Below, piece after piece: positions 42,102 through 51,318 of a stretch of 64,000 nucleotides of DNA. The notes beneath the pieces were generated by a model. It saw nothing but the letters and a program-made list of their open reading frames with translations, searched no databases and was not told the DNA's origin. The position numbers were made by a program, and so were the translations under genes. Source of the DNA: Marinobacter fonticola (lineage in GTDB: Bacteria > Pseudomonadota > Gammaproteobacteria > Pseudomonadales > Oleiphilaceae); assembly GCF_008122265.1 (NCBI RefSeq), contig NZ_CP043042.1, positions 4,030,001-4,094,000 on the forward strand, given 5' to 3'. How positions within the stretch are numbered: the stretch's first letter is position 1; every line of letters begins with the position of its first letter.

Positions 42102-44198
42102 CTAGGCCGGCGCCGTCCCCTGATCCACCGGCTTAAAAGTCACCTTGCCCTCGGCAGCGGCGACCGTTCGGGCGGTGCGCTCGAAGGTCAGCGCAAGGCG
42201 CTCGAACATGCCCTCGATGGTGGCGGTCTGCTCATTCGGCTCGCTAGCGATGTGGATCGCAGCCAGTAAGTTGGCGCTTACCTCGCGAAAGCGGCGATTG
42301 AAATCGCCCCGCGCGCTCATGAGATAGGTCTCGGCCAAGGCGTGTTGCCATTGCTCGAGTAATACGTCGACAGCCTGGCTACGATGTGCATGAATGAGCC
42401 GCCGCAAGCGGATAGATACGTGGCCGAGATTGAGTCCGGTGAAGCCAAGGTCTGTCATGTAGCGGTCGCTGCGGCCCGTACCCTGATCGTAGTTTGCCAG
42501 CCGTAACAGACGCTCGCCCATACGCCCGTTAAACCAATTCTCCGGCTGCTCATGATTGTCGATATCCACCAGGTCCCGCGCGGTGGCCTTGAGCAGGCGG
42601 CGCTGCATGAGCTGACTGTCCGGCGGGGTGATCAGTTTAAAAACCCAGTACAGCACGCTGATCCCGACGAACAGACCGAGCGCCGTACTAACCGCACTGT
42701 CGGCGCTGAATGTCATGTTGTTGCTGGGCTGGGTAATAATGGTGAACGGGATGCAAAAGCCCAGCCCGTAGGGCAACGTTACCCGGTTGGCGAGCGCCAG
42801 CAAGCCCACAAAATAAGGGCCGGCCAATACCAGGACCATCATTTCAAAATCGCCACTGCTCTGCGACAGCAAGGCCAACCCGAAGAATAGGGCTGCCGGA
42901 ATGGCGACGACCGCTCCCATCAGCAGTCGTCGCAGGAGAAGTGTGAGCACGCCCAGTGAGAAGCGAGCAAACATCACTGAAAATACGACCGGCATGATCA
43001 TCAGCATCAGTGCCGCTGAACCTGCAGTCTGGATCCAGACCGTCGCCCCGATAACGAATACCAGCGCCGTGCGAAAGCCATTGATCGCGCCAATCAGCGG
43101 GTCACGATGGGTTTTCAGCTTGGGCGCGTTCAACAATGTCTGATCGCGGTTTTCCAGCGCGTTATAGGCCCGTAGCACCATCACCAGATCGGCTACCAGT
43201 TCCAGCGCTGTCTGCGTCAGCCGGGTGACGATGGCGGACTCGTTCTCATAGCCGGCCCGATGCTCCAGCAGTCTCCGGCGTAACGCATGCGCCAGTTGGT
43301 AGCTCTCCTCGTAACTGTCCGCCTCGGCAATCTGCTGGAAGTACGTACGCATCCAACGCAGCAGTTCGCTGAAGGCGGGCGACACCAGATCCGCATGATT
43401 ACGCTGAAAGCGCCCCATGATCTGCGTCACGGCCAGCAGGGACATGACCCGGTTGCATAGAAGATTTGCCGCCCTACCCCGCCCTGGCCCTTCCGGCCCC
43501 TCGTAAACTACCGCACTGGAATCGTCGTTGAGCGCGACCAGGATTTCCAGAATCTGGTCGGCGTGCTGATGGCGCTGGTCGTGGGAGCTGTCGATATCCA
43601 GCTCCAGCGACAGGTACTCAAGGGTCTTGTTAATGACGCTACGGGCGTGCTCGCGCAGTCCATCTTTCACTTTTACCGGCCATAACAACTGGCTGACCAG
43701 CATGGCGCATAAGGCTCCGACCGTTATTTCGCTGATACGCGCCTGGGCGATAGCAAGCACGGACTCACCGCTTGTGGTACTGGCATCGGCCATGACCAGC
43801 ACGACCACCAGACCCGCGGTCATCCCCGCCATGGCAAAGGCATAAATAAAATTGGTGTTGTGCACCATGGACGCCGCCGCAGAATTCAATCCAATCCAGA
43901 GGGTCAGGCATCCCAGCGCGAGGATGGGATAGGGCATCAGGAATGCGAGAATCAGGATACCGAAGCCGCCCCCTATCGCCGAACCGAAGATCTGGCATAG
44001 CGCCTTCTCGATCACCAACCCGCTTTCCGGGCGAAGTTGCAAAAAAACGGCGGACACCACCGCCCAATAAGGATGGCTCAGTTGAAGATACATGGAGACA
44101 AAGAGCGCCAACGCCATCGAGATCACCCCTTTCAGGGCGAAAATCACCGCGCGCTTATCCGGCATCAGAAGCTGAGCCAGTAGCGGATGAAGTGGCAT
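42102..44198 (-). CDS. aaeB: FUSC-family efflux transporter (AaeB-like)
   Basis: 698 residues. Six N-terminal helices (~15-180), a cytoplasmic helical stretch (~185-375), a second set of helices (~385-530) and a C-terminal cytoplasmic domain give the classical FUSC/AaeB layout. YWAVVSAVFLQLRPESG is typical of the first half. With the membrane-fusion protein and DUF1656 protein just upstream (gaps 12 and 6 bases) it forms an AaeXAB-like unit exporting aromatic acids or similar weak acids. The gene symbol is by operon analogy. Confidence 0.9.
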   Translation of the reverse strand: MPLHPLLAQLLMPDKRAVIFALKGVISMALALFVSMYLQLSHPYWAVVSAVFLQLRPESGLVIEKALCQIFGSAIGGGFGILILAFLMPYPILALGCLTLWIGLNSAAASMVHNTNFIYAFAMAGMTAGLVVVLVMADASTTSGESVLAIAQARISEITVGALCAMLVSQLLWPVKVKDGLREHARSVINKTLEYLSLELDIDSSHDQRHQHADQILEILVALNDDSSAVVYEGPEGPGRGRAANLLCNRVMSLLAVTQIMGRFQRNHADLVSPAFSELLRWMRTYFQQIAEADSYEESYQLAHALRRRLLEHRAGYENESAIVTRLTQTALELVADLVMVLRAYNALENRDQTLLNAPKLKTHRDPLIGAINGFRTALVFVIGATVWIQTAGSAALMLMIMPVVFSVMFARFSLGVLTLLLRRLLMGAVVAIPAALFFGLALLSQSSGDFEMMVLVLAGPYFVGLLALANRVTLPYGLGFCIPFTIITQPSNNMTFSADSAVSTALGLFVGISVLYWVFKLITPPDSQLMQRRLLKATARDLVDIDNHEQPENWFNGRMGERLLRLANYDQGTGRSDRYMTDLGFTGLNLGHVSIRLRRLIHAHRSQAVDVLLEQWQHALAETYLMSARGDFNRRFREVSANLLAAIHIASEPNEQTATIEGMFERLALTFERTARTVAAAEGKVTFKPVDQGTAPA

Positions 44199-44210
44199 CG
44201 GCAGGCTCCG

Positions 44211-45071
44211 CTAGTCGCTTTCCAAATAGATCGACGCCGTCATTCCGGCGCTGATATTGACGCCCTCCGGTAGCGGATCCAGCGCAATATCCACGGGAAT
44301 GCGCTGAGCCAGGCGCACCCAGTTGAACGTCTGCTGAACCTGCGGGAGCAACTGGTTGTTGCCGCGGGTGTTAGTGTCGGCGATACCCTGGGCGATACTG
44401 GTCACCGTGCCAGTCAGCGAGTGATCGCCACTCATCAATTTGATGCGCGCTTTCTGCCCCACGTGGACCCTCTGCAACTTGGTTTCCTCGAAGTAGCCGG
44501 TCACGTAAAACGATCCACGCCGGATCAGCGACAAGACCGGATCACCTTTGTGGACGTAGTTACCTTCGCGCAGACTCAAGTTGATGATCGTGCCATCGTC
44601 CGGACCGTTTATCTGAGTGCGCGCAAGATCGATTTGTGAGGTTTCAAGCTCAGCCTGAGCCAGTTGATAGCTCGCTTTAGCCGATTCCGTATTGATCCGC
44701 GAGGTTTCCAGACCTTCTTCACTGATCGCCCGTTTCAAACTCAACGTCTGGCGCCGCCCATATTTGTGCTCAGCGAGCTCCCAGGCGGTTTTCTTTTGCG
44801 CGACACGGGCTTCATGTTCGGCCACCGCAGCCCGGTAGCGAGTATCGTCGATCGTGAAAACGGGGTCGCCCTTATCCACCGGCTGATTGTCGGCGACGCT
44901 CAGCTGCGTTACCCAGCCCGAAACGTCCGGCGCAACGGTGATCACGTCGGCCCGAATCCGTCCGTCGCGCGTCCAGGGAGAGTACAGATAATGATTCCAG
45001 ACCCAGTTGCCGGCAACGATAGCAACGACCACCACCAGTAACGTCAGTCCTATACGCAATAACGTTCCCAT
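44211..45071 (-). CDS. aaeA: HlyD-family periplasmic adaptor (AaeA-like)
   Basis: 286 residues. One N-terminal membrane anchor (LLRIGLTLLVVVVAIVAGNW) is followed by VAPDVSGWVTQLSVADNQ, the biotinyl-lipoyl half motif. A coiled-coil hairpin spans ~75-150, and the second lipoyl half and beta-barrel follow (GNYVHKGDPVLSLI, GQKARIKLMSGD). It bridges the FUSC transporter to the outer membrane. Confidence 0.93.
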   Translation of the reverse strand: MGTLLRIGLTLLVVVVAIVAGNWVWNHYLYSPWTRDGRIRADVITVAPDVSGWVTQLSVADNQPVDKGDPVFTIDDTRYRAAVAEHEARVAQKKTAWELAEHKYGRRQTLSLKRAISEEGLETSRINTESAKASYQLAQAELETSQIDLARTQINGPDDGTIINLSLREGNYVHKGDPVLSLIRRGSFYVTGYFEETKLQRVHVGQKARIKLMSGDHSLTGTVTSIAQGIADTNTRGNNQLLPQVQQTFNWVRLAQRIPVDIALDPLPEGVNISAGMTASIYLESD

Positions 45072-45077
45072 GAGTCC

Positions 45078-45284
45078 CTACGAATAATTCCCAAACAGAT
45101 AAACGATGGCTGCCAGATAGCAGACGAAGAGCGCGACATCGAACCAGGCGTCCTTCCAGATATAACGCCGTAAATCCAGGTGGTGTAGCGCCAGCCGGGT
45201 GATCGCCGTCAGAATAAAAGCCATTGGCATCAGGACCACCAATGGACTGAATAGCATTCCGCCAAACCCCAGTTCGTGAAGCAT
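45078..45284 (-). CDS. aaeX: DUF1656 small membrane protein (AaeX-like)
   Basis: 68 residues with two membrane helices (FSPLVVLMPMAFILTAITRL; WFDVALFVCYLAAIVYLF) joined by a basic LDLRRYIWKD loop. First gene of the efflux operon, 6 bases before aaeA. The role is unknown; it is conserved with this transporter type. Confidence 0.9.
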   Translation of the reverse strand: MLHELGFGGMLFSPLVVLMPMAFILTAITRLALHHLDLRRYIWKDAWFDVALFVCYLAAIVYLFGNYS

Positions 45285-45602
45285 GTAACCCTTAGCGTCG
45301 CTTAAACACCGGACGAATAAATGCGCTGTCAGAAAGGATAGTCAAATCAGGCCCTTTTGCTTCGCGCTCGGAAAGTAAGTTAGTGAACTACGGTCGGGCT
45401 CGCTCAGACAAACGAAACTGGGACAATGTGAGGGAAGACACTCTATTTCCGGGCCGCTCCGGGGCCTATGGACGAGAGCGGCAACCGGGGGGCGGTCCTA
45501 TTGCTAGTGCACTAGATTAGGGCTCACGCCCGGTTTAGCACCGCGTTAACCCAGGACTACACTCAACTGAGACCGAGCAAACACCGGCATTTGCCTACGC
45601 TT
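45285..45602. other. 318-bp upstream region of the efflux operon
   Basis: No gene seen. It contains the palindrome CTAGTGCACTAG (45504-45515), whose first ten bases equal the outer end and flank of the MITE at 57.4 kb. This may be chance or a target/excision footprint. No LysR-type AaeR gene is adjacent. Confidence 0.45.
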
Positions 45603-45980
45603 TCAGATCGCCGAAGGAAGGTTTCCCCCCAGCATATTTTCAACCACTGCCGCATTGTAGAAGGCTTCAACCGTCTGGATTTTGTCGTCCCGGACACGAA
45701 ACCAGACCGCGAGCCGCACGTCCCCGATCGGTTCAAAATTGGTCCGGTAATCCAGGATCGCGAATACGTGCTCCCCGTCGGCACTGAGCTGACGGACGAT
45801 CAGGTCTTTCTGGATGGCAGCCATACCGAATTGGTAGCCCAGCATGTCGTCCCGGCTAAGGAATCGCATATTCGGCCCCACGTACTCAAAGCCCTCGGCA
45901 ACCAGCAAGGACTTTGCCTCATCAAAACGCTGGGCATGAATATCAGCGATGAACTGTGCCACGGTGTCTTTTGGCTGCAT
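45603..45980 (-). CDS. SnoaL/NTF2-like small protein
   Basis: 125 residues from the ATG at 45980 (GTGGAG upstream). The pattern TVAQFIADIHAQRFDEAKSLL, then ...RDDMLGYQFGM... and FRVRDDKIQTVEAFYN matches the NTF2-like cone fold (SnoaL-like or nuclear-transport-factor group). Members are isomerases, hydrolases or ligand-binding proteins. The Asp/His set of a true ketosteroid isomerase is not obvious, so the activity is unknown. Confidence 0.75.
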   Translation of the reverse strand: MQPKDTVAQFIADIHAQRFDEAKSLLVAEGFEYVGPNMRFLSRDDMLGYQFGMAAIQKDLIVRQLSADGEHVFAILDYRTNFEPIGDVRLAVWFRVRDDKIQTVEAFYNAAVVENMLGGNLPSAI

Positions 45981-46222
45981 GAATAAACTCCACTTCCAAT
46001 GCGGGGACGATTTGAGTGTTTGGATCCGGGTAGGCCATAAAATTGGCGTACCCATCTCACCTGTATACAAACCCTGTATACCAAAACCTTGTATACCAAA
46101 AAAGAGACGATGCCGGTGAGTCTGAGGACACCCTGTTTTGCCGTGAACCGTTTTGACGCGAAATAGTGAGACATCAGGAGATCATTGCCAATGGATATTT
46201 TAGCACCTGACCTTTTTTCGGA

Positions 46223-46465
46223 TTACGACTTTATCCCAATCAGTGAATCAATGCCCTCGTCCCGAATGGTTGCCCTGGCTTCGTCCAACGCATTCGCATC
46301 GGTGTCGAATTCATCGTCCCAGACTGTGGAGTTGCCAAATTCATCGATGACTTCAAGAATCCAACCGCCGGTATCGCCTCGATAAATATCGGCCTGGACG
46401 GATTTACCGCCATCCGTCAGTGCCTGACTCAAAGGACTCATTTCGATCTCAAATTCATCGTCCAT
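46223..46465 (-). CDS. Small acidic conserved-looking protein of unknown function
   Basis: 80 residues with GGAG before the ATG. The sequence is strongly acidic and has GGWILEVIDEFGNSTVWDDEF in its middle (given here only up to 20 residues at 48-67) and a C-terminal EGIDSLIG. The pattern resembles short cytoplasmic proteins found alone in many gammaproteobacteria, but I cannot assign a role. Confidence 0.65.
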   Translation of the reverse strand: MDDEFEIEMSPLSQALTDGGKSVQADIYRGDTGGWILEVIDEFGNSTVWDDEFDTDANALDEARATIRDEGIDSLIGIKS

Positions 46466-46727
46466 TTGCGGTCTCCGCCATGTGTTCTCCCGGATGGTGA
46501 ACGAGGGGTCTGAACGAGAGGTCAGTTCGATTTATTTTTAGCCAAAACGCCCAAATTTAGATCGATCTGGCTCGCTGCAACGCTGGCCCCTTTAATTGTT
46601 ATAGAGTGTTAGAGCGATTTTTCATCATGAGACTCACAGTGTAATATTGGTAGCCAATTTTATAAAAACCCCATTTATCAGGTGTTTTTTGTAGCACTTC
46701 GGAGAAACGATATGACAAGGAACGCTC

Positions 46728-47576
46728 ATGCCTGACCAGCAGAATGATGCTCATGAACCCTACGTGACGGTCATTGAACCTCATACAGGGTGGCGCTCAG
46801 TTGATTGGAAGGAGCTTCGGGAATACAAGGACTTATTCTTTTTTCTTATCTGGCGCAATATCAAGGTACGTTACGCTCAGAGCTCCATTGGCGTGGGCTG
46901 GGCGGTCCTTCAACCTTTGGCCTCGATGCTGGTGTTTACGATTATTTTCGGGAACCTGGTCGGCGTCGAATCGGACGGAGCATCCTATGGGTTGTTCGCC
47001 TTTGCGGCGCTGGTGCCGTGGACCTACTTTGCGAACAGCCTCACTGAAGGCACCGCAAGCATGGTCACCAATTCTGGCATGATCAGCAAAATCTACTTCC
47101 CACGTCTTATCATGCCCCTCGCCATCATCGGCGCCCGCATGGTGGATTTCTTTATCTCCCTGGGCATTCTCGGGGTTCTACTGCTTTTCTTTGGGAAGAT
47201 GCCTAACAGCGGCGTGATTGTGCTGCCATTACTCATTGTCATGCTGACCATCAGTGCTGCGGGCCTGGGACTGTGGCTGACAGCCCTGGCAATCCAGTAT
47301 CGCGATATCAACTATGGCATGAGCTTCGGTGTACAGTTGTTGATGTACTCTGCCCCAGTGGTTTATCCGACCAGCATGATTCCGGAGCGCTTCCAACTGC
47401 TGTACGCCCTGAACCCCATGGTCGGCGTTATTGAAGGCTTTCGGTCTGCCCTTCTTGGAACCCGTGATATGCCCTGGGACTTTATAGCCATCGGTGCTGT
47501 CGTTTCCGTCATGCTCTTTGCCAGCGGTGTCATGTATTTCCGCCGCAAAGAACATGTATTTGCAGATGTAGCGTGA
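46728..47576 (+). CDS. wzm: Polysaccharide ABC exporter permease
   Basis: 282 residues. ABC-2 type membrane protein with six helices. The N-terminal amphipathic WRSVDWKELREYKDLFFFL and IRYAQSSIG-like segment (KVRYAQSSIGVGW) is the Wzm/TagG/RfbA hallmark. It starts an operon with the ATPase 17 bases downstream and forms the channel exporting undecaprenyl-linked O-antigen or capsule across the inner membrane. Confidence 0.93.
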   Translation: MPDQQNDAHEPYVTVIEPHTGWRSVDWKELREYKDLFFFLIWRNIKVRYAQSSIGVGWAVLQPLASMLVFTIIFGNLVGVESDGASYGLFAFAALVPWTYFANSLTEGTASMVTNSGMISKIYFPRLIMPLAIIGARMVDFFISLGILGVLLLFFGKMPNSGVIVLPLLIVMLTISAAGLGLWLTALAIQYRDINYGMSFGVQLLMYSAPVVYPTSMIPERFQLLYALNPMVGVIEGFRSALLGTRDMPWDFIAIGAVVSVMLFASGVMYFRRKEHVFADVA

Positions 47577-47593
47577 CAGCGAGGAGTAGTTAA

Positions 47594-48910
47594 ATGACGG
47601 ATATCGCGATAAAAGTTGAGAATTTAGGCAAGGCTTACCGTCTTGGCAGCGAGGCCGAACGGGCCGAAACCTTTGTGGAGGCTGGCCTCAATCTAATCAA
47701 GGCTCCGCTGCGGAATTTCCGCAAGCTGCGAAACCTCGATACTTTTTCTACCGACCGCAGTGCAGACGATATCCTATGGGCGCTTGACGATGTTTCTTTC
47801 GACATTCGGCGCGGGGAAGTGGTTGGGTTTGTCGGGCGCAATGGTGCCGGTAAATCGACCTTGCTGAAGGTCCTGTCCCGTATTACCGAGCCCACCACAG
47901 GGCGTATCGAAATACACGGCAGGGTTTCGAGCCTGCTTGAAGTAGGCACCGGGTTTCACCCCGAGCTGAGTGGTCGCGAAAACATCTACATGAACGGCAC
48001 CATTCTTGGCATGAAAAAGGCTGAGATTGATCGTAAATTCGAAGAAATTGTCGAATTTTCGGGCGTAGAACGCTTCCTGGACACACCGGTCAAACGCTAC
48101 AGTTCGGGCATGAAAGTCAGATTGGCGTTTTCTGTGGCGGCCCATCTTGAGCCCGAGATACTCATCATTGACGAAGTGCTCGCCGTAGGCGATGCAGAGT
48201 TCCAGAAAAAATGCCTCGGCAAGATGGAAGAGGTGGCTGGAGGCGGCCGTACCGTCTTGTTCGTCAGTCACAACATGGCCGCGATACAGAACCTCTGTGG
48301 TCGTGCGATCAGTCTTAAGGCCGGGCAGGTCGTGGATGACGGCCCAACCAAAACCGTGATCGAAGATTACCTTGCCCGGTTCAAGTCGGAGGCAACCAGT
48401 GGTTTCCACGGCAACACCGACCGCAAGATCCTGTCGTCTACCCAGGTCACTGACGGTCGCATGCTGAATAGCAAGGGCACGCCTACGTCAGCACCTTGCG
48501 CAGGCGAGCCAACCATTTTTGAGCTGGATTATAAAACCTCGGAGAAATCCGTAGATGCAATCTTCGACATCGTTATCGCCAACCAGCACAACGTTGCTGT
48601 GACGCAAATGCGGACTGAGCCTCCGATTCCACTGGGTAAAGAGGGAACCGTCAGACTGACATTGGAAGATACACCGCTGCCTATCGGAAAATACACGGCA
48701 ACCGTGACAGTCAAAGACGCCCGCAGCTTCAAGAATATCGATAAAGTGCCCAATGCGTTCAGCTTCGAGATTTTCATATTGAAAGACTTCTTCCATCTGG
48801 AAAGAGTCAATACTCAATATTGCAGTACACTGTCCAGACAGAAGGTTGAGCACAGTACTAGTACTGAGCGGCTGGAAAAAAATACCGAAGAAACGAATCC
48901 CGCAAGCTAA
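47594..48910 (+). CDS. wzt: Polysaccharide ABC exporter ATPase with C-terminal glycan-binding extension
   Basis: 438 residues. Walker A GRNGAGKST (81-89), signature SSGMKVRLAF (170-179) and Walker B ILIIDE (189-194) are intact, with SHNMAAIQ as switch. Residues ~275-415 form an immunoglobulin-like Wzt-C domain (beta-rich, ending KVPNAFSFEIFI), which in O8/O9a systems recognises the capped glycan end. An 80-residue-plus N-terminal lead before Walker A includes an Arg/Lys-rich insert (LIKAPLRNFRKLRN). A terminator follows. Confidence 0.93.
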   Translation: MTDIAIKVENLGKAYRLGSEAERAETFVEAGLNLIKAPLRNFRKLRNLDTFSTDRSADDILWALDDVSFDIRRGEVVGFVGRNGAGKSTLLKVLSRITEPTTGRIEIHGRVSSLLEVGTGFHPELSGRENIYMNGTILGMKKAEIDRKFEEIVEFSGVERFLDTPVKRYSSGMKVRLAFSVAAHLEPEILIIDEVLAVGDAEFQKKCLGKMEEVAGGGRTVLFVSHNMAAIQNLCGRAISLKAGQVVDDGPTKTVIEDYLARFKSEATSGFHGNTDRKILSSTQVTDGRMLNSKGTPTSAPCAGEPTIFELDYKTSEKSVDAIFDIVIANQHNVAVTQMRTEPPIPLGKEGTVRLTLEDTPLPIGKYTATVTVKDARSFKNIDKVPNAFSFEIFILKDFFHLERVNTQYCSTLSRQKVEHSTSTERLEKNTEETNPAS

Positions 48911-48928
48911 GCGTTACCGGGAAAACAC

Positions 48929-48965
48929 AGACCAGGGTAGCGGGAGCACTCTGGTCTTTTTGTTA
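48929..48965 (+). terminator. Terminator after wzt
   Basis: Stem AGACCAGGGT/ACTCTGGTCT with one mismatch (48929-48938 with 48948-48957), a 9-nt loop and a T-rich tail, 18 bases after the stop codon. Confidence 0.75.
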
Positions 48966-49005
48966 ATAGCGAGTCACATCTTTTATTTAAGAGGCCACTG
49001 GGGAA

Positions 49006-50091
49006 ATGAAGCGAAGTCGAAAGAAAGTTATTTTTCTTCCCCAGTGGAATCAGCAGAACCCCTATCAGGACTGCCTAGCATCTGCTCTGGAAGAAAAAGG
49101 CTTCTCCATTACGTTAGACAACTACCCCAAACACTCGCTCGTATTTTCAGCTACTGCAGATAAACACCCCGACGCCGGTGTTATTCATATCCATTGGATC
49201 GCTCCGATTTTTAATCGGTTATATTTCAGTAAAAACCGGTTTAAAAGTGAGGCTCGTTTTCTTATATACGCGTTGTATATGTTGATAGATATCCAACTGG
49301 CCAAAAGAAAAGGGGTGAAGATTGCCTGGACCATTCACAACCTGATCAACCATGAATCCAAAAACCCGAGGATGGAACTGAAGTACCGTCGTCTTTTGGC
49401 TAAACAGGCAGACATTCTTTGCTTCCATAGTAAAGAGGCGCAAGAGCTTGTCTACCATGAATACGATCTCAGCCCCCGGAAACCTTTCACTATTACGCAG
49501 CATGCCTGTTATCAGCCGTCAGTTCCTGATAGCTCAGTGGGAGAAGAATCCATTCGGGAGGCATACGGCATAGGCCCCGGCAAGTTTGTTTACCTTTTCT
49601 TCGGCCAGATCCGGAAGTATAAAGGCGTCAAACAGCTCATCGAGTCCTTCAGAGCATTGAAAGGACAAGATTTTCAGCTTGTCATTGCCGGCCATATCGT
49701 GCCCAGCGAAGAAGAATGGATTACGAACGAAGTAGCCAAGGACCCAAGAATAATTCTGAAAAACCGGTTCCTGCAAGATGAAGAGCTCGGACGCCTCATT
49801 AAGTCTAGTGACATTGTCGTACTGCCTTATGCCCGTACTCTGAGTTCAGGATCGGCCTTGCTGGCGATCAGTTATGGAAAGCCCTTGATTCTGCCAGAGA
49901 GCGGAAAGGTCATTGGAGTACCGGGGCAGCGCGGGGCCATCTATTTTGGCGACGACTATACCCTGGCGAATGCGCTGGACGACGCCTCGAGGGCAGACCT
50001 GGAATCGCAAGGCGCATTTAATCTTGAGCTGTCCAAAGAGCTGACCTGGGAAAAAATGACAGATCCGTTGCCAGCGCACTACCTTAGATAA
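49006..50091 (+). CDS. GT4-type glycosyltransferase
   Basis: 361 residues. The GT-B C-terminal half is clear: FFGQIRKYKGVKQLIESF (donor-site start), LVIAGHI, DIVVLPYARTLSSGSALLAIS with the E/S-G-S-x2-L acceptor loop, and PLILPESG. GGGGAA-like ribosome site before the ATG. It is AT-richer than its neighbours, suggesting recent arrival. It probably adds a sugar to the exported surface polysaccharide. Confidence 0.82.
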   Translation: MKRSRKKVIFLPQWNQQNPYQDCLASALEEKGFSITLDNYPKHSLVFSATADKHPDAGVIHIHWIAPIFNRLYFSKNRFKSEARFLIYALYMLIDIQLAKRKGVKIAWTIHNLINHESKNPRMELKYRRLLAKQADILCFHSKEAQELVYHEYDLSPRKPFTITQHACYQPSVPDSSVGEESIREAYGIGPGKFVYLFFGQIRKYKGVKQLIESFRALKGQDFQLVIAGHIVPSEEEWITNEVAKDPRIILKNRFLQDEELGRLIKSSDIVVLPYARTLSSGSALLAISYGKPLILPESGKVIGVPGQRGAIYFGDDYTLANALDDASRADLESQGAFNLELSKELTWEKMTDPLPAHYLR

Positions 50092-50160
50092 CACCCCTGA
50101 GATCCCAGGCTCCGCCACCGCGCCTGAAACCGCCGAAAAAGGGACCGGTTTGCCTGCCTG

Positions 50161-51237
50161 TCACTTAGTGGACTTATCAGTGTAGCCGGTGGATTTCTGA
50201 CGCGCCGGCACAAGCGTCGGCAGAGCGTAGTTAAGTGCAGCAGCCATATTCTTCAGTCTGGCAAGAGACAGTGCCGGCGTAACAAGCTGGGCCAGACTCT
50301 CTGTGTACCGGGTACCTGCGGTCGCTGAGAAATTATGGGTTATAGTCGGCCCGATTCTGTTAAGGATCTTCAAGGTCTTGAAATAACGCAAATGCTCCGA
50401 GACTTGCTCAGGCGTCCTTGCTAACCAGCATCCATCAAACGCCTCCGAATAGATAACGTAACGACTTCGGGCAAGGGCTTCGAGCACCATTCGAGGCATA
50501 CCGTCGTGTTTCGTGACCCGCAACAGAACGCCGACCTTTGGCCAGACATGGTCGAGACTCTCGATCCACCCAAAGCTCGTGACATTGGGATAATGGCCCA
50601 AAGAATGCGATTCGTCGCCGACGACAAAAAACGGCAAATCCGGGTTTGACTCTATGGCAGATACCAGTACGTCCTCACCATAAAACGTCTTGCGCTTGGT
50701 TGGCAGATACGCAAGGACACCCTTGGGAAGTTCTTCTGCGGCCGGGGAATTTTCAACGTTTTTGAGATCGCAGAGCGAGGGCACATACTCAGCCTTAATT
50801 CCAATATCCCCAAGCTCGCCGATAAGGTGCGGGGAGACAGCAATGTTCAGATCAACGGCCCTGTCCACCATTCTGGCGGCACGCATCGTCTCTTCGGATG
50901 CGAGACAGTTCAGAACATCGGTACCGACCCACCAACGGACCACAGCGCACCCCAAGAGTTTGGCCCTGAACAACTGGCGTTGCAAAAAACGACCATTACC
51001 GTTCTGGTAACGGATGAAAATGAGAGCCTGGCTTCGTCGTGCAAAATTCAGCCATTTTGCCGTATCGACGCTTATCGAGTCCCCGGCAAGTAGGACGTCA
51101 ATGCCCTGATCGCGAAACTCCTGTGCCAACCCGTTCACCGGGTCAGAGTAGTCAGCACTCCCCGGGGCGAGGAGCACGCGCTTTAACAGTACGTCTTTTT
51201 GTGCTTCAGGCTTCGTGGACATGATGGTTCCATTCAT
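50161..51237 (-). CDS. Putative glycosyltransferase, GT-B fold
   Basis: 358 residues; the ATG at 51222 is an alternative start. The protein reads as a GT-B fold: a Rossmann-like N-half (LLAPGSADYSDPVNGLAQ; VRWWVGTDVLN) and a C-half with LPTKRKTFYGEDVL, FFVVGDESH and VLLRVTKHDGMPRMVLEALA, where the conserved Glu binds the nucleotide sugar in GT4-like enzymes. It lies 81 bases after the two-domain glycosyltransferase in the same direction. The role in surface glycan synthesis is inferred. Confidence 0.72.
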   Translation of the reverse strand: MNGTIMSTKPEAQKDVLLKRVLLAPGSADYSDPVNGLAQEFRDQGIDVLLAGDSISVDTAKWLNFARRSQALIFIRYQNGNGRFLQRQLFRAKLLGCAVVRWWVGTDVLNCLASEETMRAARMVDRAVDLNIAVSPHLIGELGDIGIKAEYVPSLCDLKNVENSPAAEELPKGVLAYLPTKRKTFYGEDVLVSAIESNPDLPFFVVGDESHSLGHYPNVTSFGWIESLDHVWPKVGVLLRVTKHDGMPRMVLEALARSRYVIYSEAFDGCWLARTPEQVSEHLRYFKTLKILNRIGPTITHNFSATAGTRYTESLAQLVTPALSLARLKNMAAALNYALPTLVPARQKSTGYTDKSTK

Positions 51238-51318
51238 AATTATTATCCTGTTTGGACATCACCAAACCAGCTTCCCCCGAACGATACAGGATCCCGGACC
51301 AACCTGCGCCAACCTGCG

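Noticed and set aside
45504..45515. Palindrome CTAGTGCACTAG as a remnant or target of the 57.4-kb MITE
   Set aside because: Only about ten bases agree with the element end; a 12-bp palindrome can occur by chance.
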